Assembly (NCBI RefSeq): GCF_008831285.2
Contig: NC_045146.1
Coordinates: 2,878,001 to 2,942,000 of the forward strand
Length of the DNA stretch: 64,000 nt
DNA from: Nymphaea colorata
Lineage: Eukaryota; Streptophyta; Magnoliopsida; Nymphaeales; Nymphaeaceae
Direction: 5' to 3'
Part shown: positions 33,749 to 45,424 of the stretch, piece after piece
How the letters are laid out: the number at the start of each line of letters is the position of its first letter
Position numbering within the stretch: the first letter of the stretch is position 1
Notes under the pieces: model-generated
Told to the model about the DNA's origin: nothing
Database searches by the model: none
What the model saw: the letters and a program-made list of their open reading frames with translations, nothing else
Translations under genes and position numbers: made by a program

Positions 33749-33847
33749 CCATTTACATCCAATGGGTTTTCTATCATTAGGAAGATCTACTAATTCTCAG
33801 ACTTTATTCTTTTCTATGGATTCAATTTCTTCATCCATAGCATTCAC

Positions 33848-34234
33848 CTAATCCGACAATTCATGCGAGCTAATGGCTTTATCATGTGTCAGATTGTCAG
33901 GCATTTCGTCAATATCTGCTAAATAGCATAGCTCCTCTGCTAGATATACATAATAATCATTCAAATATGAAGGAGGGGCTTTAGGTCTTTTATGACCTGA
34001 TAACGTTTGAGATGACGAGGTATTCATATCAGTTGGTTCATTGTCTAACTGATCTTCAGTCGGTTCATTACCAGACTGATCTCCAGTCGGTTCATTACCA
34101 GACTGTTCCTCTGAGTAAATCAGATCGTCCAATGTATCATTTCGATATTCCACTAGATCAAAATCTTTATTATTGAGTTCTTCTATGAACTTTACATCTC
34201 TGCTTTCTATAAGTCCCATAGATGAATGATACAA
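33848..34234 (-). pseudogene. Copia integrase C-end / inter-domain region
   Basis: A hydrophilic acidic frame with three imperfect tandem NEPT(G/E)DQ repeats (DQSGNEPTGDQSGNEPTEDQ), lying between integrase and RT. It corresponds to the poorly conserved linker of copia polyproteins. Confidence 0.7.
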
Positions 34235-34342
34235 TCTTTAGCCCATGGATCCTTTAGGATATCCAACAAATATACATCTCATTGATCTATTATCTAGTTT
34301 ATTCAGTTTTGGATCTAGAATTTTTACGTGTGATACAGATCC

Positions 34343-34930
34343 TCATCTCCTCAAATTTCTCAGATCTGGTTTTACACCAATCCATCTTTCATAAGGAGTG
34401 ATTGGGATTGTTTTGCAGGGCACTCGGTTTATTGTATACATAGTTCTTAACACAGCTTCTCCCCAAAAAACTTTTGGTAATTGTGCTCCTGCCAACATGG
34501 ATCTCACCATGTTCAAGAGGGTTTTATTACACCTCTTAGCCACACCATTTTGTTGTGGTGTTTTAGGTATTATTTTTTGCCTATTAATTCTAAGGTATTT
34601 GCAGTATTCAAGGAATTCACTAGAAGTGTATTCTCCTCATCGATCAGACCTTACAATTTTGATATTTCTTCCAAGTTGTCTCTCGACTTCAGATTTGTAT
34701 TCCTTAAATTTCTCAAGTGCTTCTGATTTATGTCTAATTAAGTATATATAGCTAAATCCTAAGAAGTCGTCAATAAACGTTATGAAGTATAACTTGCCAC
34801 CATGAGTTTGGATTCTAAAAGGTCCACAAAAATCAGTATGAATTATCTCCAATAGTTCAGTGGCCCGAACTACTTCAGACGGAAATGGTTTTCTTGTTAT
34901 TTTTCTGTATACACATGACTCGCATTTCAC
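34343..34930 (-). pseudogene. Copia integrase core fragments
   Basis: Fragments include CESCVYRKITRKPF (zinc-binding end), IIHTDFCGPF (first catalytic Asp), YFITFIDDFLGFSYIYL (second catalytic Asp) and, past a stop, MVRSMLAGAQLPKVFWGEAV. The frame is broken between 34543 and 34637. Confidence 0.85.
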
Positions 34931-34968
34931 AAAATCATTTATTTTTATGTGAGGTATGAAATCTATGT

Positions 34969-35727
34969 CTACATCTTTTTTATGCTTATATGGCTTAATC
35001 TTTCATGCCATAAGTTTACGTTCACACTTATTGCACAATCAAAATAAGCAGAACTAGAAGCTTTATTCATATCATTCAGTTTGAACATACAATGTTCTTT
35101 TACAAATTTTCTACCAAACATGAACATTCCATGTTTTCTCACTGTTACTTTTCCTGGAATAAAACATACTTCAAAACTTTTCCCAGTTAGTACGGGAACA
35201 GACAATAGATTCCTCCTCATGGAAGGGACATACAAAACATCGTTAAGTACAACACTTGTACCCCCAACATTTAGACGATATACCCCGATTCCCAAGACAT
35301 CACAATAAGAGTTGTTTCCCATATAGACCTTGTGGGTTCCCGGACTCAGATTTTCCATGTGGATCACTCCTTCTTTTGTCTTTGCAATGTGACGAGTAGC
35401 TCCCGAATCAACCCACCATCCATTTAGATCTCCATCTGTAAACAGACATTCTGACACGACACAAATGACTTCTCTGTCAGAGTCCCCTTGAGGTTTCCAT
35501 TTGTTGTAGTTGCATTGACCATTGTTGTCTTTCATATTTGAGATTTTTGTCCTGCAGTATTTCCTTATATGTCCAGGCTTTCCGCATCTGTAGCATTTCA
35601 CTACAGTTCCTTGAGATTTCTTAGTACCTGCAAAATTGCCCTTGAACTTGTCGTCGTTTCGATTTTTAAATTGTTTTGGTTTTACATGCACATGACTACC
35701 AGCAGGTTTTTCCTGGACTGTCATCAA
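34969..35727 (-). pseudogene. Copia gag C-end, zinc knuckle and protease
   Basis: It contains the CCHC knuckle CYRCGKPGHIRKYC, the aspartic protease site WWVDSGATRHI and the pre-integrase block LWHERLSHISIKKM (GAG-pre-integrase domain). It is open for 252 codons, the longest intact part of the element. Confidence 0.9.
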
Positions 35728-35808
35728 TTCTGCTCTATTTCTCTTGGTCAGACGTTGTTGTTGTAGAGCTAACTGTATAGGAAGCTTTTCTAAAGTAAGA
35801 TTATCAAA

Positions 35809-36339
35809 TTAGACACTCAAGGCAGTAACTGCCACATCCCAAGAAGGTGGTAGGCTGTTCAGGATTGTGCTGATCTGCATATTGTCAAATATGACATTCC
35901 CCAGCACGACTAAATCTTTCGTCATGACCAACATTTTATTAACATGGTCCATTACATTGTCTGACTCTTTCATCCTATAGGAATTGTACTGTTCTAACAG
36001 TAACTGTACGTGCATCGCAGTTATGGTATTGTATTTGGAAAAAATAGTATCAAACATTTCCTTGGTAGTTAGACAATCCTCAAATACTCTGATCTAATCA
36101 TCTTCCATGAAGGCTAACATGATGGCTTTAGCCATCAGATCATCAGTGGTAAATGACTCATGTGTCCTTTTTTCTTCATCTGTAGGTTTGTCTCTTAAAG
36201 TAGGAAAAGGCTGGTTGATCACATAAATGAGTCTTTCCAAAGTCAATGCCAACATTATCCTACGCTTCCATGCATTGAAATTTGTCTCATTCAGTTTTTC
36301 AGTCTTAGCTAATTCAGAGGCTCCCACTCTTGATGTCAT
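35809..36339 (-). pseudogene. Copia gag N-terminal region, broken by a stop
   Basis: It begins MTSRVGASELAKTEKLNETN at 36339, with the typical FNAWKRRI and TAxxMWxxL-like block (EMFDTIFSKYNTI). An in-frame stop near 36096 splits it into two pieces (36339-36094 and 36057-35809). Confidence 0.8.
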
Positions 36340-36500
36340 TTCTAAATTAATTTTTCATGGCAAGTAAAGAAGAATAAAGACAGGGAAAACATATCACAAA
36401 GAATATCACGAGATTTCACAATATTCTAAAATAGTATTTAAACAAAAAGAGTTTAAATGAAAATTTAGAACTTGTACATCTCCTCTAAGAGTTTATTTCA

Positions 36501-36730
36501 GAACCCTCTTTCTGCACCTTTAATAAGTTTGAGGGTGCCTATTCGTAATTTTCCATAAAACACGGTTTTCGACTGAAATTGCAAAATAATTTTTCAAGAC
36601 CCTCTTTCCACAATTTATAATAACTATGAAGGTACCCGAAAGCAATTTCTCATAAAAATTTTAGTTTTTAATGAAAATAACTTTTGCGAGCCTCTTTTTG
36701 AAGAGTTTTTTAGCAAAAATGTTGCGGCTT
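36501..36730 (-). repeat. About 2.4 imperfect tandem ~95-bp repeats in the copia leader
   Basis: Copies start at about 36501, 36598 and 36690 with G(A)(A)CCCTCTTT(C), followed by ATAA..GAGGGTGCC and a TTTTCCATAAAA-like part in the first two copies. The third is truncated. Confidence 0.65.
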
Positions 36731-36799
36731 TAATTTCTAAAAATTATGACAGTGTTTTTAAACATTTTGCTAATGAGGTGGAATAAATTTGTAATTTTC

Positions 36800-37060
36800 A
36801 AACTTTTACTATAAATACCCCTTCGAAACAATTTTTCCTCATTTTTCCGCTCGACACTCTCTCTCCTCTCGACTCTACGCTCACCAAACCTTCGCTCTGC
36901 TAGGGTTTGGCCGACCCTTGTTCTCCCTCGCTAAGACTTAGCTCATCCTACCTCCGCCGCCACCGTATCTACCTCTGTCGTGCCTTCGCCGCTGCACCGT
37001 TTCCGACCGTTTTTCGCCATTACCGCGAGTAGATGCTCGTTCCAATCAGAGAACGACCAG
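36800..37060 (+). promoter_or_regulatory. Promoter/leader-like block inside the copia, antisense
   Basis: On the plus strand ACTATAAATACCCC (about 36809) matches a plant TATA box. It is followed about 30-40 bp later by a CT-rich stretch with CTAGGGTTTGG and a CCGCCGCC run, the look of a plant 5' UTR. It is opposite to the element's own transcription. A captured host fragment or an inserted promoter is inferred. Confidence 0.35.
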
Positions 37061-37870
37061 AGCTTCTTTCTGTGAGCAGCAAGCAGATGAAACCCCTCTG
37101 CTCGTTCTCAGAAAACCCGCACTCTGCTCCCTCTGCTCATCCCTTTCCTCTACCGGCAGCCACTACATCCATAAGTGAGAGGGCCACCGCCGGCCATGGT
37201 GGTGGCCGTTCCCCCTTTCCTTTTCTTTTCTTTTTTTTTATCACAAGAAAGGGAACAGGCCGTCGGACAGCCCCTTCTTCTCTGTGATGAAGGAGAGGAA
37301 GGGCCGCAGTCAGGCGTTCAGCAGGGAGAGTGTGCAGCCTTCCTTCTCTCTCGGTTTCTCTTATCCGAGACAAAATAGAAAAAGAAAAGGACGCCTGCCC
37401 TTTCCTGCCAGTGAAGGCATTCTTCACATGCTCGGTCGTTGAAAAAGAAAGAGATCGACAGAGAAAAAAAATCACAAAGTCCTTTGATTTATGCGTTCTC
37501 TGTCCAAACCCTCTTCTTGTTTTTTTTGTTTCTGATCCAGCATCGTATATGCAAACGTCTGTCTACTGAAATTCATGTACAGAAGTTGTTTCTAACTGAA
37601 CTGCAAGTAACATGCTACATATCTTCAAGTTGATTTTTAATTTAGCATGCTTCAATCGTTTTGCCTTGTGAACAGTAAGCTTTATCCCAGCACGCTTCAT
37701 ATGCGCCACATAGTTTTAATCTATGGTCTAGCATGCTTGCACACTCACGAAATATGATTCGAGGAACAACATAATGTATGTTTGCGCATTCACAGCATGA
37801 TACATACTTAGGCATTCACCAAGGGCATCACAGAAGTCTGAACGGACTTACTTGAGATCGATAACCTGTT

Positions 37871-37880
37871 TCTGATACCA
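37871..37880 (-). other. Primer binding site of the copia element
   Basis: The minus strand reads TGGTATCAGA one base after the 5' LTR, complementary to the 3' end of initiator tRNA-Met, the standard copia primer. Confidence 0.85.
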
Positions 37881-37881
37881 C

Positions 37882-38268
37882 TGTTGGAGAATGAGAAGTG
37901 ACAGCTGAAGCAGAAGATGCAAGTCTTCTCCTGCGCAGAGGGTTTACCAAAGGCTCCAGCGTTCACTTGAAGCAGCAGCAAGGGTCCCCTGTGGAAAACG
38001 GCAAAAGAAAGAAGAAGGAAAAGAGGAAGAAGAAAAAGAAAAGCACACTTGAATATGTTAGATTTTTGGGGTTTACTTCCAAGGGGCTTCTCACAGATCA
38101 TTGTTCTGGAGAGCTTGCTAGAAATATATGGTTCAGCCCCTTAGGTTTTCTCCAAACTCTAGTTGCGGTTCCTTAGGAGATTTTTTAGGAACAGTTTTAA
38201 AATAAAATTTAGTAACTGTTTTGCAGTTACTAGATATCTGGATAGGGCTCAATGGCCACTATCCAACA
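37882..38268 (-). repeat. 5' LTR of the copia element (387 bp)
   Basis: Plus-strand ends are TGTTGGAGAATGAG and CACTATCCAACA. It carries 18 bp absent from the other LTR, with inverted arms GTAACTG and CAGTTAC. Confidence 0.95.
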
Positions 38269-38273
38269 AGTTC
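38269..38273. repeat. Copia target-site duplication, right (AGTTC)
   Basis: Matches 31807-31811. Confidence 0.9.
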
Positions 38274-38737
38274 TACCTCTGTAGTCGAATACCATTCAAT
38301 CGTGGCGTAAGTGATCTGTCTAGCTTTTCAACCATATCGACCTTTATGCTCAAGCTCAATGGATTTGCTTCTCAATTCTAAGAATTTTTCTCTAATACTT
38401 AATGGTAGTGTCCAACAGTAGCGTTGTGAAATTCAACCTGAATCAACTGATTCAAATAAAAAAAATGGCAAATGATTTAATACATCAGCTAATGTTGTGT
38501 GCTATTTATTCTTAAAATATTTCTTTTGGTATTTTCGTTAACTTCTTTTGTGTTGTAAGAAAAAATGTATATCAGTACTCTTTGTGGATTGATTCTCAAT
38601 TCAAATGAATATTGTTGAATCAATTTAATTCACCGAGTAAGTAGACTTTGGCCAATTTGGTTCAGTTTAATTTTTGTTTTTTTTTTCTGGAGGAAGGGGT
38701 CTTCAAGCCAGGGCAGTGAATTGTTATCCTTTTGATT

Positions 38738-39205
38738 TAGGGCTGCACAACGAGCTGAGCCCACTCGGCTCGACTCGAAGTTGCTCAAAAAAACTTGGCT
38801 CGTGCTCTGCTCGTTTACAAAGATACTCAAAACGATAAACGAGTTGAGTTCAAGTTTTAGGAACTCAACTCATTTATATTCTACTTGATGCACAACTCGG
38901 TACTCATATATAATATTGCCAAAACCGGTTTCACAAGTTACATGAGTTAAACGAGTTACACGAGTTAATGCTTATACGAGTTAATGTTACATAAGTAAAA
39001 GCCTAAACGAGTAAAGTGGGCTCGTCAAGTTTGAGCTTGATTTTGTGTAGTCGAGTCGAGCTTAAGCTTGGTATAGGGAGCTTAAGTCGAGTTCAAGCCA
39101 AACTTGAGCTTGAGTTTCTTGACAGGAGTCAAGTTTGAGTTTTTTGAGCCGAATTGAGCTCGGGCTGACCAAACTCGGGCTCAACTCGGCTCGTGTGCAG
39201 CCCTG
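38738..39205. mobile_element. hAT MITE, 'GAGCTCGAG' family, 468 bp
   Basis: Ends are TAGGGCTGCACAACGAGC and, reverse-complemented, CAGGGCTGCACACGAGCC. The flanking 8-mers TTTTGATT (38730-38737) and TTTTGATC (39206-39213) differ at one base. The interior is built of degenerate GAGTTC/GAGCTCG/ACGAGTTA units. No coding capacity. Confidence 0.8.
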
Positions 39206-39213
39206 TTTTGATC

Positions 39214-41654
39214 ATCTGAAAAAAACACCGATCATTTTGTCTTCTTGTCTTCATAAGGGTCGTGGCACAACTCTCTTCCACTTAAATGTATGATATAGGC
39301 ACGATTAATGCTTTTTTCCTCTTAAATTAAAAAAATGAAGAAGCCCAAGCTCCAGTGCAAAGCTTGAATGGGATTTAATGTTTGATTAATTGATCTCCCG
39401 AAACCCCATGAAACTGCATGTGCTTGCCATTGGAAGTCTCATTTTTATTTTGAGATTTTTAGAATTCCAAGAACTTTTGGGAATCTCATGGCTTCAGGAA
39501 TACCTCTGGGGATTGACTGGAGAAATAACGAACCCAAAAGGACACCCAAAAAATATTTAAAAAAATGCACGCAGCTCAAAACAGACCAATAAGGGTAAGG
39601 ATAGATAGACAAAAAGGAAAGAAAAGTTCACAGAAGATTCTTGGGGCCAGCGTTTGTTTGGCTCTTTGGAAATTTAAACTCCTAATAGTCAGTAAACACA
39701 TAGCATTTTAGAAGTTTAAAAATTTTGGAGATACCATCCATGTAACAAGATACCAACTTCATGCCTATGCCTTTGTCTTTTCTATTGCCTGATTGGTGCT
39801 TAAGATCTCTATGTGATAAGACACAAACTTCAAACTCCCTAGCTGGCGGCTAGTCTACTTTTATAATTGTTTTGATTCCTCTTACCCATGTAATCATATA
39901 TATCATTAAAGAGATACCAACTTCATGGAATACATATATATATGTCATTTGAGATACCAACTTCATGGAGAGAGGAGAGAGGAGAGAGGAGAGAGAGAGA
40001 GAGTCTTAACCCGTCACTCATATTAAGAGATATTGTTTTTTAGCTGCTTTGGAAGGAGACATCACTACGTTTACACGTTCATAGTGGCATGCAAGGGCAC
40101 CAAACTCTGACGTATACAAGTATTATTTATTACTTTAAACAATTCTTTTGGACACACATGATGCTTGGAGCTGTAGCTGTATGATTGTGACACCCTTCCC
40201 TTTTGACCAAGAAAGATAAGTCCTTCTGTGGTGTAGAACAAGCATCTCAAGTTGTCTTCTGTTTACTAGAATATTAATAAACTTCCTGTTGTCAGGTTTC
40301 ATCATTAACAATGAAAAATTCAGACGTTTGAAAGTGGAATGCACGCCTAAGCTCAGAATGCCATTGTGATTTAGTCATTCGAGCTCTTCTTTTGGTTTAT
40401 TCTTTATATTGATAGCATGAAAAATATGATGTATTTTGGGAATAAGGGAGGAAGTAAGCTGGGATAGCGAGAGACGATCGAATTGACACCGCAGCTTCAT
40501 TATGAGCATACAGTATATTCTTTTCTCCATGGAAAAGTTTTTAGTTTCGATATTATCTTTTATTTATAATTCGAAAAAATATTTATTTTTTGCAATTTTT
40601 TAAAAGGGTAAAACTCCCATAAAAAGGAACTACCCCATGAAAGGTTAAGCATAGTTTTTCTTTAAGAATATCAAAAAGTCTGTCTTGGACCATGGCTTGT
40701 TATTTGATGATAAGCAGGGCGTTGGGGAGTCTATTCTATCAGTTTTCACTTGATTCTCTCATTATACTATTGTGAGCTGTTAAATGGCAGAATTAGTACT
40801 TATCTCTTGTTTTTCACGTGATTGTCTTAGATCATGATAAACTAGAAATTCGTAACTATTTTCATACAGGAGTGTAATTGGTTTGTGTTTTGATCTTCTG
40901 TGTTGTGTCGAGCGGTGTCTTACTAATATTCTAGCTGAACTACGCATCAACTTGAGAAACTATTGACCTAGTTTGCCTTCTGCTGAACCATCCATGTCTT
41001 TCAGGTTGATTGGCATTTCTACTGTATATAATTCTTAGTTCCGTAGTGTTTATTCAATAGATCTTAATTCACTTACACGCTCATTGCTAATGTAGCATGT
41101 TGACTGTTTATTTTGTTTCTTTATCGCAAGTTAGTACACGCTGAATTGTTTTAGCACGACAACTTTGGATTTCAATAGCATTTCCTTGAGATTATTAGAT
41201 AATCATTATCTTATTTTCATTTACCAAATCACTAGTCAACAGGTTTGAATTATTCAAATTACCATTATTCAAATTAAGCCTTTTAGGCCATTGTCTTCTA
41301 CCTTGCATCAATGCTATGAGTTGCCTTTTCCAAGAATTGTTGTTATGGGCAGCTCTACTAAAGCATGCAAGTCAACCACCAACTAACTGCTTCCTGCAAT
41401 GAAGACATGGATGATGTCTTATGGGCACCTTGCATCAATTATCTTTCATCTACCCAATGCATATAAGGGCAACACAAGAGCTAACCAAGGCAAGCATCCC
41501 ATTTTGACTCCTTCAAATCTTCTTCCACTACCACATCATAGATTGATTAAGCAATAGTTAACACTCCAAATCCCCCTGCTGGGGAAGATTATGCAAGATC
41601 CTAGTTTTTTAACTGTCACACCCTGGTGTAATTGCCATCACCCATCTACCAAGA
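39214..41654. other. Intergenic; no gene seen
   Basis: AT-rich with no protein-like frame. An (GGAGA)n/(GA)n tract lies near 39968-40001. Confidence 0.45.
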
Positions 41655-42115
41655 AACTGAAGCTGGTTATATATGTTATCTTCGTGTATGAAATTTCATG
41701 TGTCATCTTAATAATGACACGGCAAAAAGAAAATTTGGAGATTCAGTGAAGGTAAATTATTTAGGTCTGTTTATTATTATGACCAATACATTCCTTTAAG
41801 CAGTAAAAAAGTGTTTTCATTTTTTTGTCCTGCTTGTAGTGTTGTCTCATTATCTCATAAACATTTTATTATCTCATAAACATTATCTCATACTTATGTT
41901 TAGTGTTATCTTATACATCCGTTTGTCTGTATCTCATTATCTCACAAATCTTTTGTTATCTCATAAACATTATCTCATATTGATTTGTTATTTCATACAT
42001 ATTTGTCATCTCACACGCAAAAATATGTAATGTTTGGGCATCAAAATAAATATGCATATTAGTAGTATGGTCCATATCCAGTGTACTTGTTACATATATA
42101 GGGACAGATTACATA
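41655..42115 (-). repeat. TATGAGATAA-array repeat, copy B (inverted)
   Basis: The plus strand shows TTATCTCATA repeats between about 41845 and 42015. Reverse-complemented, the order of motifs equals copy A: CAAACATTACAT, the array with ACGGATGTATAAGATAACAC, then TATTGGTCATAAT, TTTACCTTCACTGAATCTCC and ACATGAAATTTCATAC. The array is shorter than in copy A (about 9 units). Confidence 0.8.
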
Positions 42116-42499
42116 ACTCGATTCTCCCAAGAAACTATATGACCAATCTCATTTTAACCCCACTAAATCCACTTCCAAGTACAAGATGTTTTTGACTTTT
42201 TTTATATTAGCACACAAGGGACACTTCAAATATTTTCTTATACAAAACCATGGCCAAAAAGAAGAAAAAAGTCTCATATTAATGGCAATAAAAGTTGTTG
42301 CAGCTCTATCACTTCATGTATATATCTCAAACCGTCCTTTCCTTTTCCGAATGGAGCAAAAGGTTGGGCCAACTCATAGCATGAAACCTTTGAGATTGTA
42401 AGCCAGCCTTTAGATATAAGCAACGAAGACTCCAAGTATCTTGACAACCATTAACCAATAACTGGTCATTTGGCTAATGACATGTTTAACAAGGCAAAT

Positions 42500-43010
42500 T
42501 TTTTGAGCATAGGTTCATTGTCTACTTTCCTATGCTGCTAACATTCTACATTTTAATACATGAACCTCTCCTTATTCTTGAACTTCCCGTGAAACAAAAG
42601 AAAGCCCAAATATTCCAAAGAAAAAATGCCTCATTCAAACCCAGCAGCAAAGCAGTTTTTTCACTTAGTTCCACCTACATATTAAAGGAAAATGCTAATG
42701 ATTTTGTGAGATTAATACTCAGAACTAGTGTTAGAACTGAACTCTTTTAAAGCTGTTATCTGTAGTACTAACCAACATAATGTCATCCACACAAAAGATA
42801 CTAAGCAATTTTATATCATGGCCTTAGAATATAAGATTTTTTTTTTTTGCACAACAACATTCTGCAACCTTCCTAATAGAATTTCAATCACCGGAATAAA
42901 AAGAAATAGAGATGGATGATCTTGTTCCATTAGCCCTCCTTAACTATTAACTCTTCACAACCATTCAAAACCATCACAAAAAAATGCAATGAAGTGTGTT
43001 TGTCACATTT
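42500..43010 (-). pseudogene. Reverse-transcriptase remnant, class unresolved
   Basis: The minus strand near 42815-42760 reads LLSIFCVDDIMLVSTTDN, which fits an RT active-site strand (x-V-D-D). Upstream sequence is compatible with either a copia or a LINE RT and contains stops and a T-rich run. Only the active-site block is secure. Confidence 0.35.
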
Positions 43011-45424
43011 CACCCCAAGAGCAGTAGCCAGAAATGTCCTACTGATGGTAGTAATAATTTCGTTTCAAATAGCAACGAGTATGTAGAAGAAGTAAGTGGT
43101 TGTAAATGGTGGTGGGATATTAACATTTAAGCAACACATAATATGTAGGGCTGTGTGGTCAATTGCCCACACAGCCTGCATGTGCATTTGACCACTACCC
43201 AAGAGGAGCCTTCACAAGAACCACCTTTCCTCCTAACCCGATCTGTAGACTACCATCCAATATTCTCTGCCTCGAATGTCTTCGTCGCCTCCAGAAACAA
43301 TTATCTCATAATTATTTGAGACTTTAACCTCCAAGGATCCAAAGATCAAGATGCTAATTGAAAAGCGGTCATCCAGACTTTGACATTGAGTTGTGATAAT
43401 GTGTTAAGATAAGTTGAGAAAATCAAATTAATATTTGTCATAGACAAGCAGTCGTGCTTGATAAGGTGTAGTCGAATGAACAGCTATATCACATGACTGT
43501 TAGCAACAATTTTGGCCCTTTTATGTACCCAAAGTCATACGCAAATTTGAAATATTTAAATATATTTTAAATGCTTTACAAACTTATCGGGTATCGGGTG
43601 CTATATACTACACGCCAAATATTTTATTGATTGTTTAATAGTTTTCAAAGTATTTGTGAGAACATCCCTTTGATAAGGATGCGGGAAAAAGAATCAAAGA
43701 AGCCACATTTATGTAAGAAATTGTACTACAAAAATAATAAATATTTGGAAAAACATGAAAACGATAAAAAAAAATAAAAGTCCATGAAAAAGAAACCGTG
43801 TACTTGAGATATGCACCATTCTAAAAGACAAAAAATGCATTGGGGAAAATAGCAAATAAAACAAAGGAATATTTGACAAGCGAGCTTCTTAATTCAAAAC
43901 TAAGGAACTTCTCTCACGTGAAAAACTAGTATTTTGAAATTATCTTCTCCGGTCAAATCTCAACGCGCTTTGGGCAGCAAGAACTGCTTGGAATTTTCTT
44001 TTTGGTGGAAGTTTTGAGTGAGTAGGCATTTGGTAGTTATAAAAATATATTTGAGATTATAACGTTATTTTCAAAAAAATTATAGTTAAAAAAAAAAAAG
44101 CAAGCCATGGACGAACGATGAGAAAAGGTGTAGAGTACAGGAGCTAGAAAATTTTGATTAGAGGAACATTAAATATGAAATTATGTCTAAAACCCAGTGT
44201 GGGCAAGTGTTGCTCACATGTGGTTCCAACCACATAGTCACAAATAATGTCTTCGAATTTTAAAAAGCGAGGTTTTTCTCGAGTATAATAATATAATGAG
44301 CTTGAAAAATACGGAAAATGGTATTTTTTAAATTAAAAAACAGAAAATTAAGAAAATTAAAATAAATGAGAAAATAATAACACAAATATCAAAAGATAAG
44401 TAAAAATAAATAAAAAATTGTTTGGCATTAAAAATGAAAAAAAAGAAAAGTGATAAAAACTTGAAAAAACCCTTTTTTCATTTTCAACTTTTTTTTAAAA
44501 AAACTTATTTTTTAATTTAAGACGGCATTTTATTTTCTCGTGCTTTTTTTCAAAAATAATGCGCTTTTTGTGACTATACATGGGTGAGCACATCGTAGCC
44601 GGGCAATGCAATGAAATGAAATGAAATCTCACAAACTTTGTAAATAAAAAAAATTATGTTAAAGCAAATTTTTTGAAAAATACCAAAATCTTGAGATAAG
44701 ATGCAGCGCTTCCAGCCATAGCGGAACACACTCCTAGCACGTTTCACCGGCAGGCATTGAGATATTTTGGAGGAAAAATTACGATAATACCCCTACCCAT
44801 GGTTGCCAATTAAGGGTATTTCCTGGATTCCCCCGAAAAGTGAAATTGCAAATTGCAGAAAAGCGGCTCGACTTGACGTCAGCTTGCAAAAAGCGACCCA
44901 TTTTTCCTTATTTGCCCTCTTCCCTGCCTTTCACTTCTTCACGAAAGAAGGCGCGGCCGACGGTAAATTATTCTTTTTTACCTCACATTGATGGAATAAA
45001 ATGATTCGTGAACATATTTTTTGAAAAACGTTCGACCTATTTTGCGCATATTTATTACGAAGAATTGAACTTTATGAAAGAACGTGCCTTCCCCCTAACC
45101 ATGGTCCTACTACCTTTGCTTTGGGGATAAGTGTAAGCCTTTTAATTATAAAGAGATTAAAAGAGTAAGCAGCTTCAAGTAATTACTGAACGGCTGGCCT
45201 CAAATTTGGAATTTGTCAGAACTGAATGGCCTTTATTTGATGACATCAAAATTGATACTTGAAGCAAATGGGGTAGATTAAAAAATATATATATAAAATT
45301 TTAACATTTTAGTTCAAGTTAGCGAACTCGGCAATTTTCTTATATAAAATAAACTTGTTAACCATCTAAATTAATAGTAGAAAAGCACATCATTTTCTTT
45401 ACGTGAGTGAGAAATTAACAAGTC
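43011..45424. other. Intergenic; no gene seen
   Basis: AT-rich, with a 10-bp-arm hairpin at 43152-43179. At 44750-44960 a GC-richer leader-like patch contains a palindromic TGACGTCA (44874-44881) and a possible donor CCGACG|GTAAAT, but no gene is recognisable downstream. Confidence 0.4.
44874..44881. promoter_or_regulatory. TGACGTCA bZIP-type motif
   Basis: A perfect palindromic ACGT-core element of the kind bound by TGA/bZIP factors. It is in a leader-like GC-richer patch with no identified gene, so relevance is uncertain. Confidence 0.25.

Larger units (their letters stand above)
31812..38268 (-). mobile_element. Full-length Ty1/copia retrotransposon, coding-dead
   Basis: Two LTRs (31812-32180 and 37882-38268) with TGTT..AACA ends enclose gag-pol on the minus strand, and the 5-bp duplication AGTTC flanks the element (31807-31811 and 38269-38273). 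Domain order gag, zinc knuckle, protease, integrase, RT, RNase H identifies Ty1/copia. Each domain is interrupted by stops. By eye the LTRs differ at about 30-35 of 369 aligned sites plus one 18-bp indel, so the insertion is not recent. The leader between PBS and gag is unusually long (about 1.5 kb) and contains tandem repeats and an antisense promoter-like block. Confidence 0.95.

Noticed and set aside
37033-37475. Short open frames within the copia leader as genes
   Set aside because: They are Ser/Pro/Phe-rich frames of CT-rich leader-like DNA without a domain; they are treated as part of the promoter-like block.
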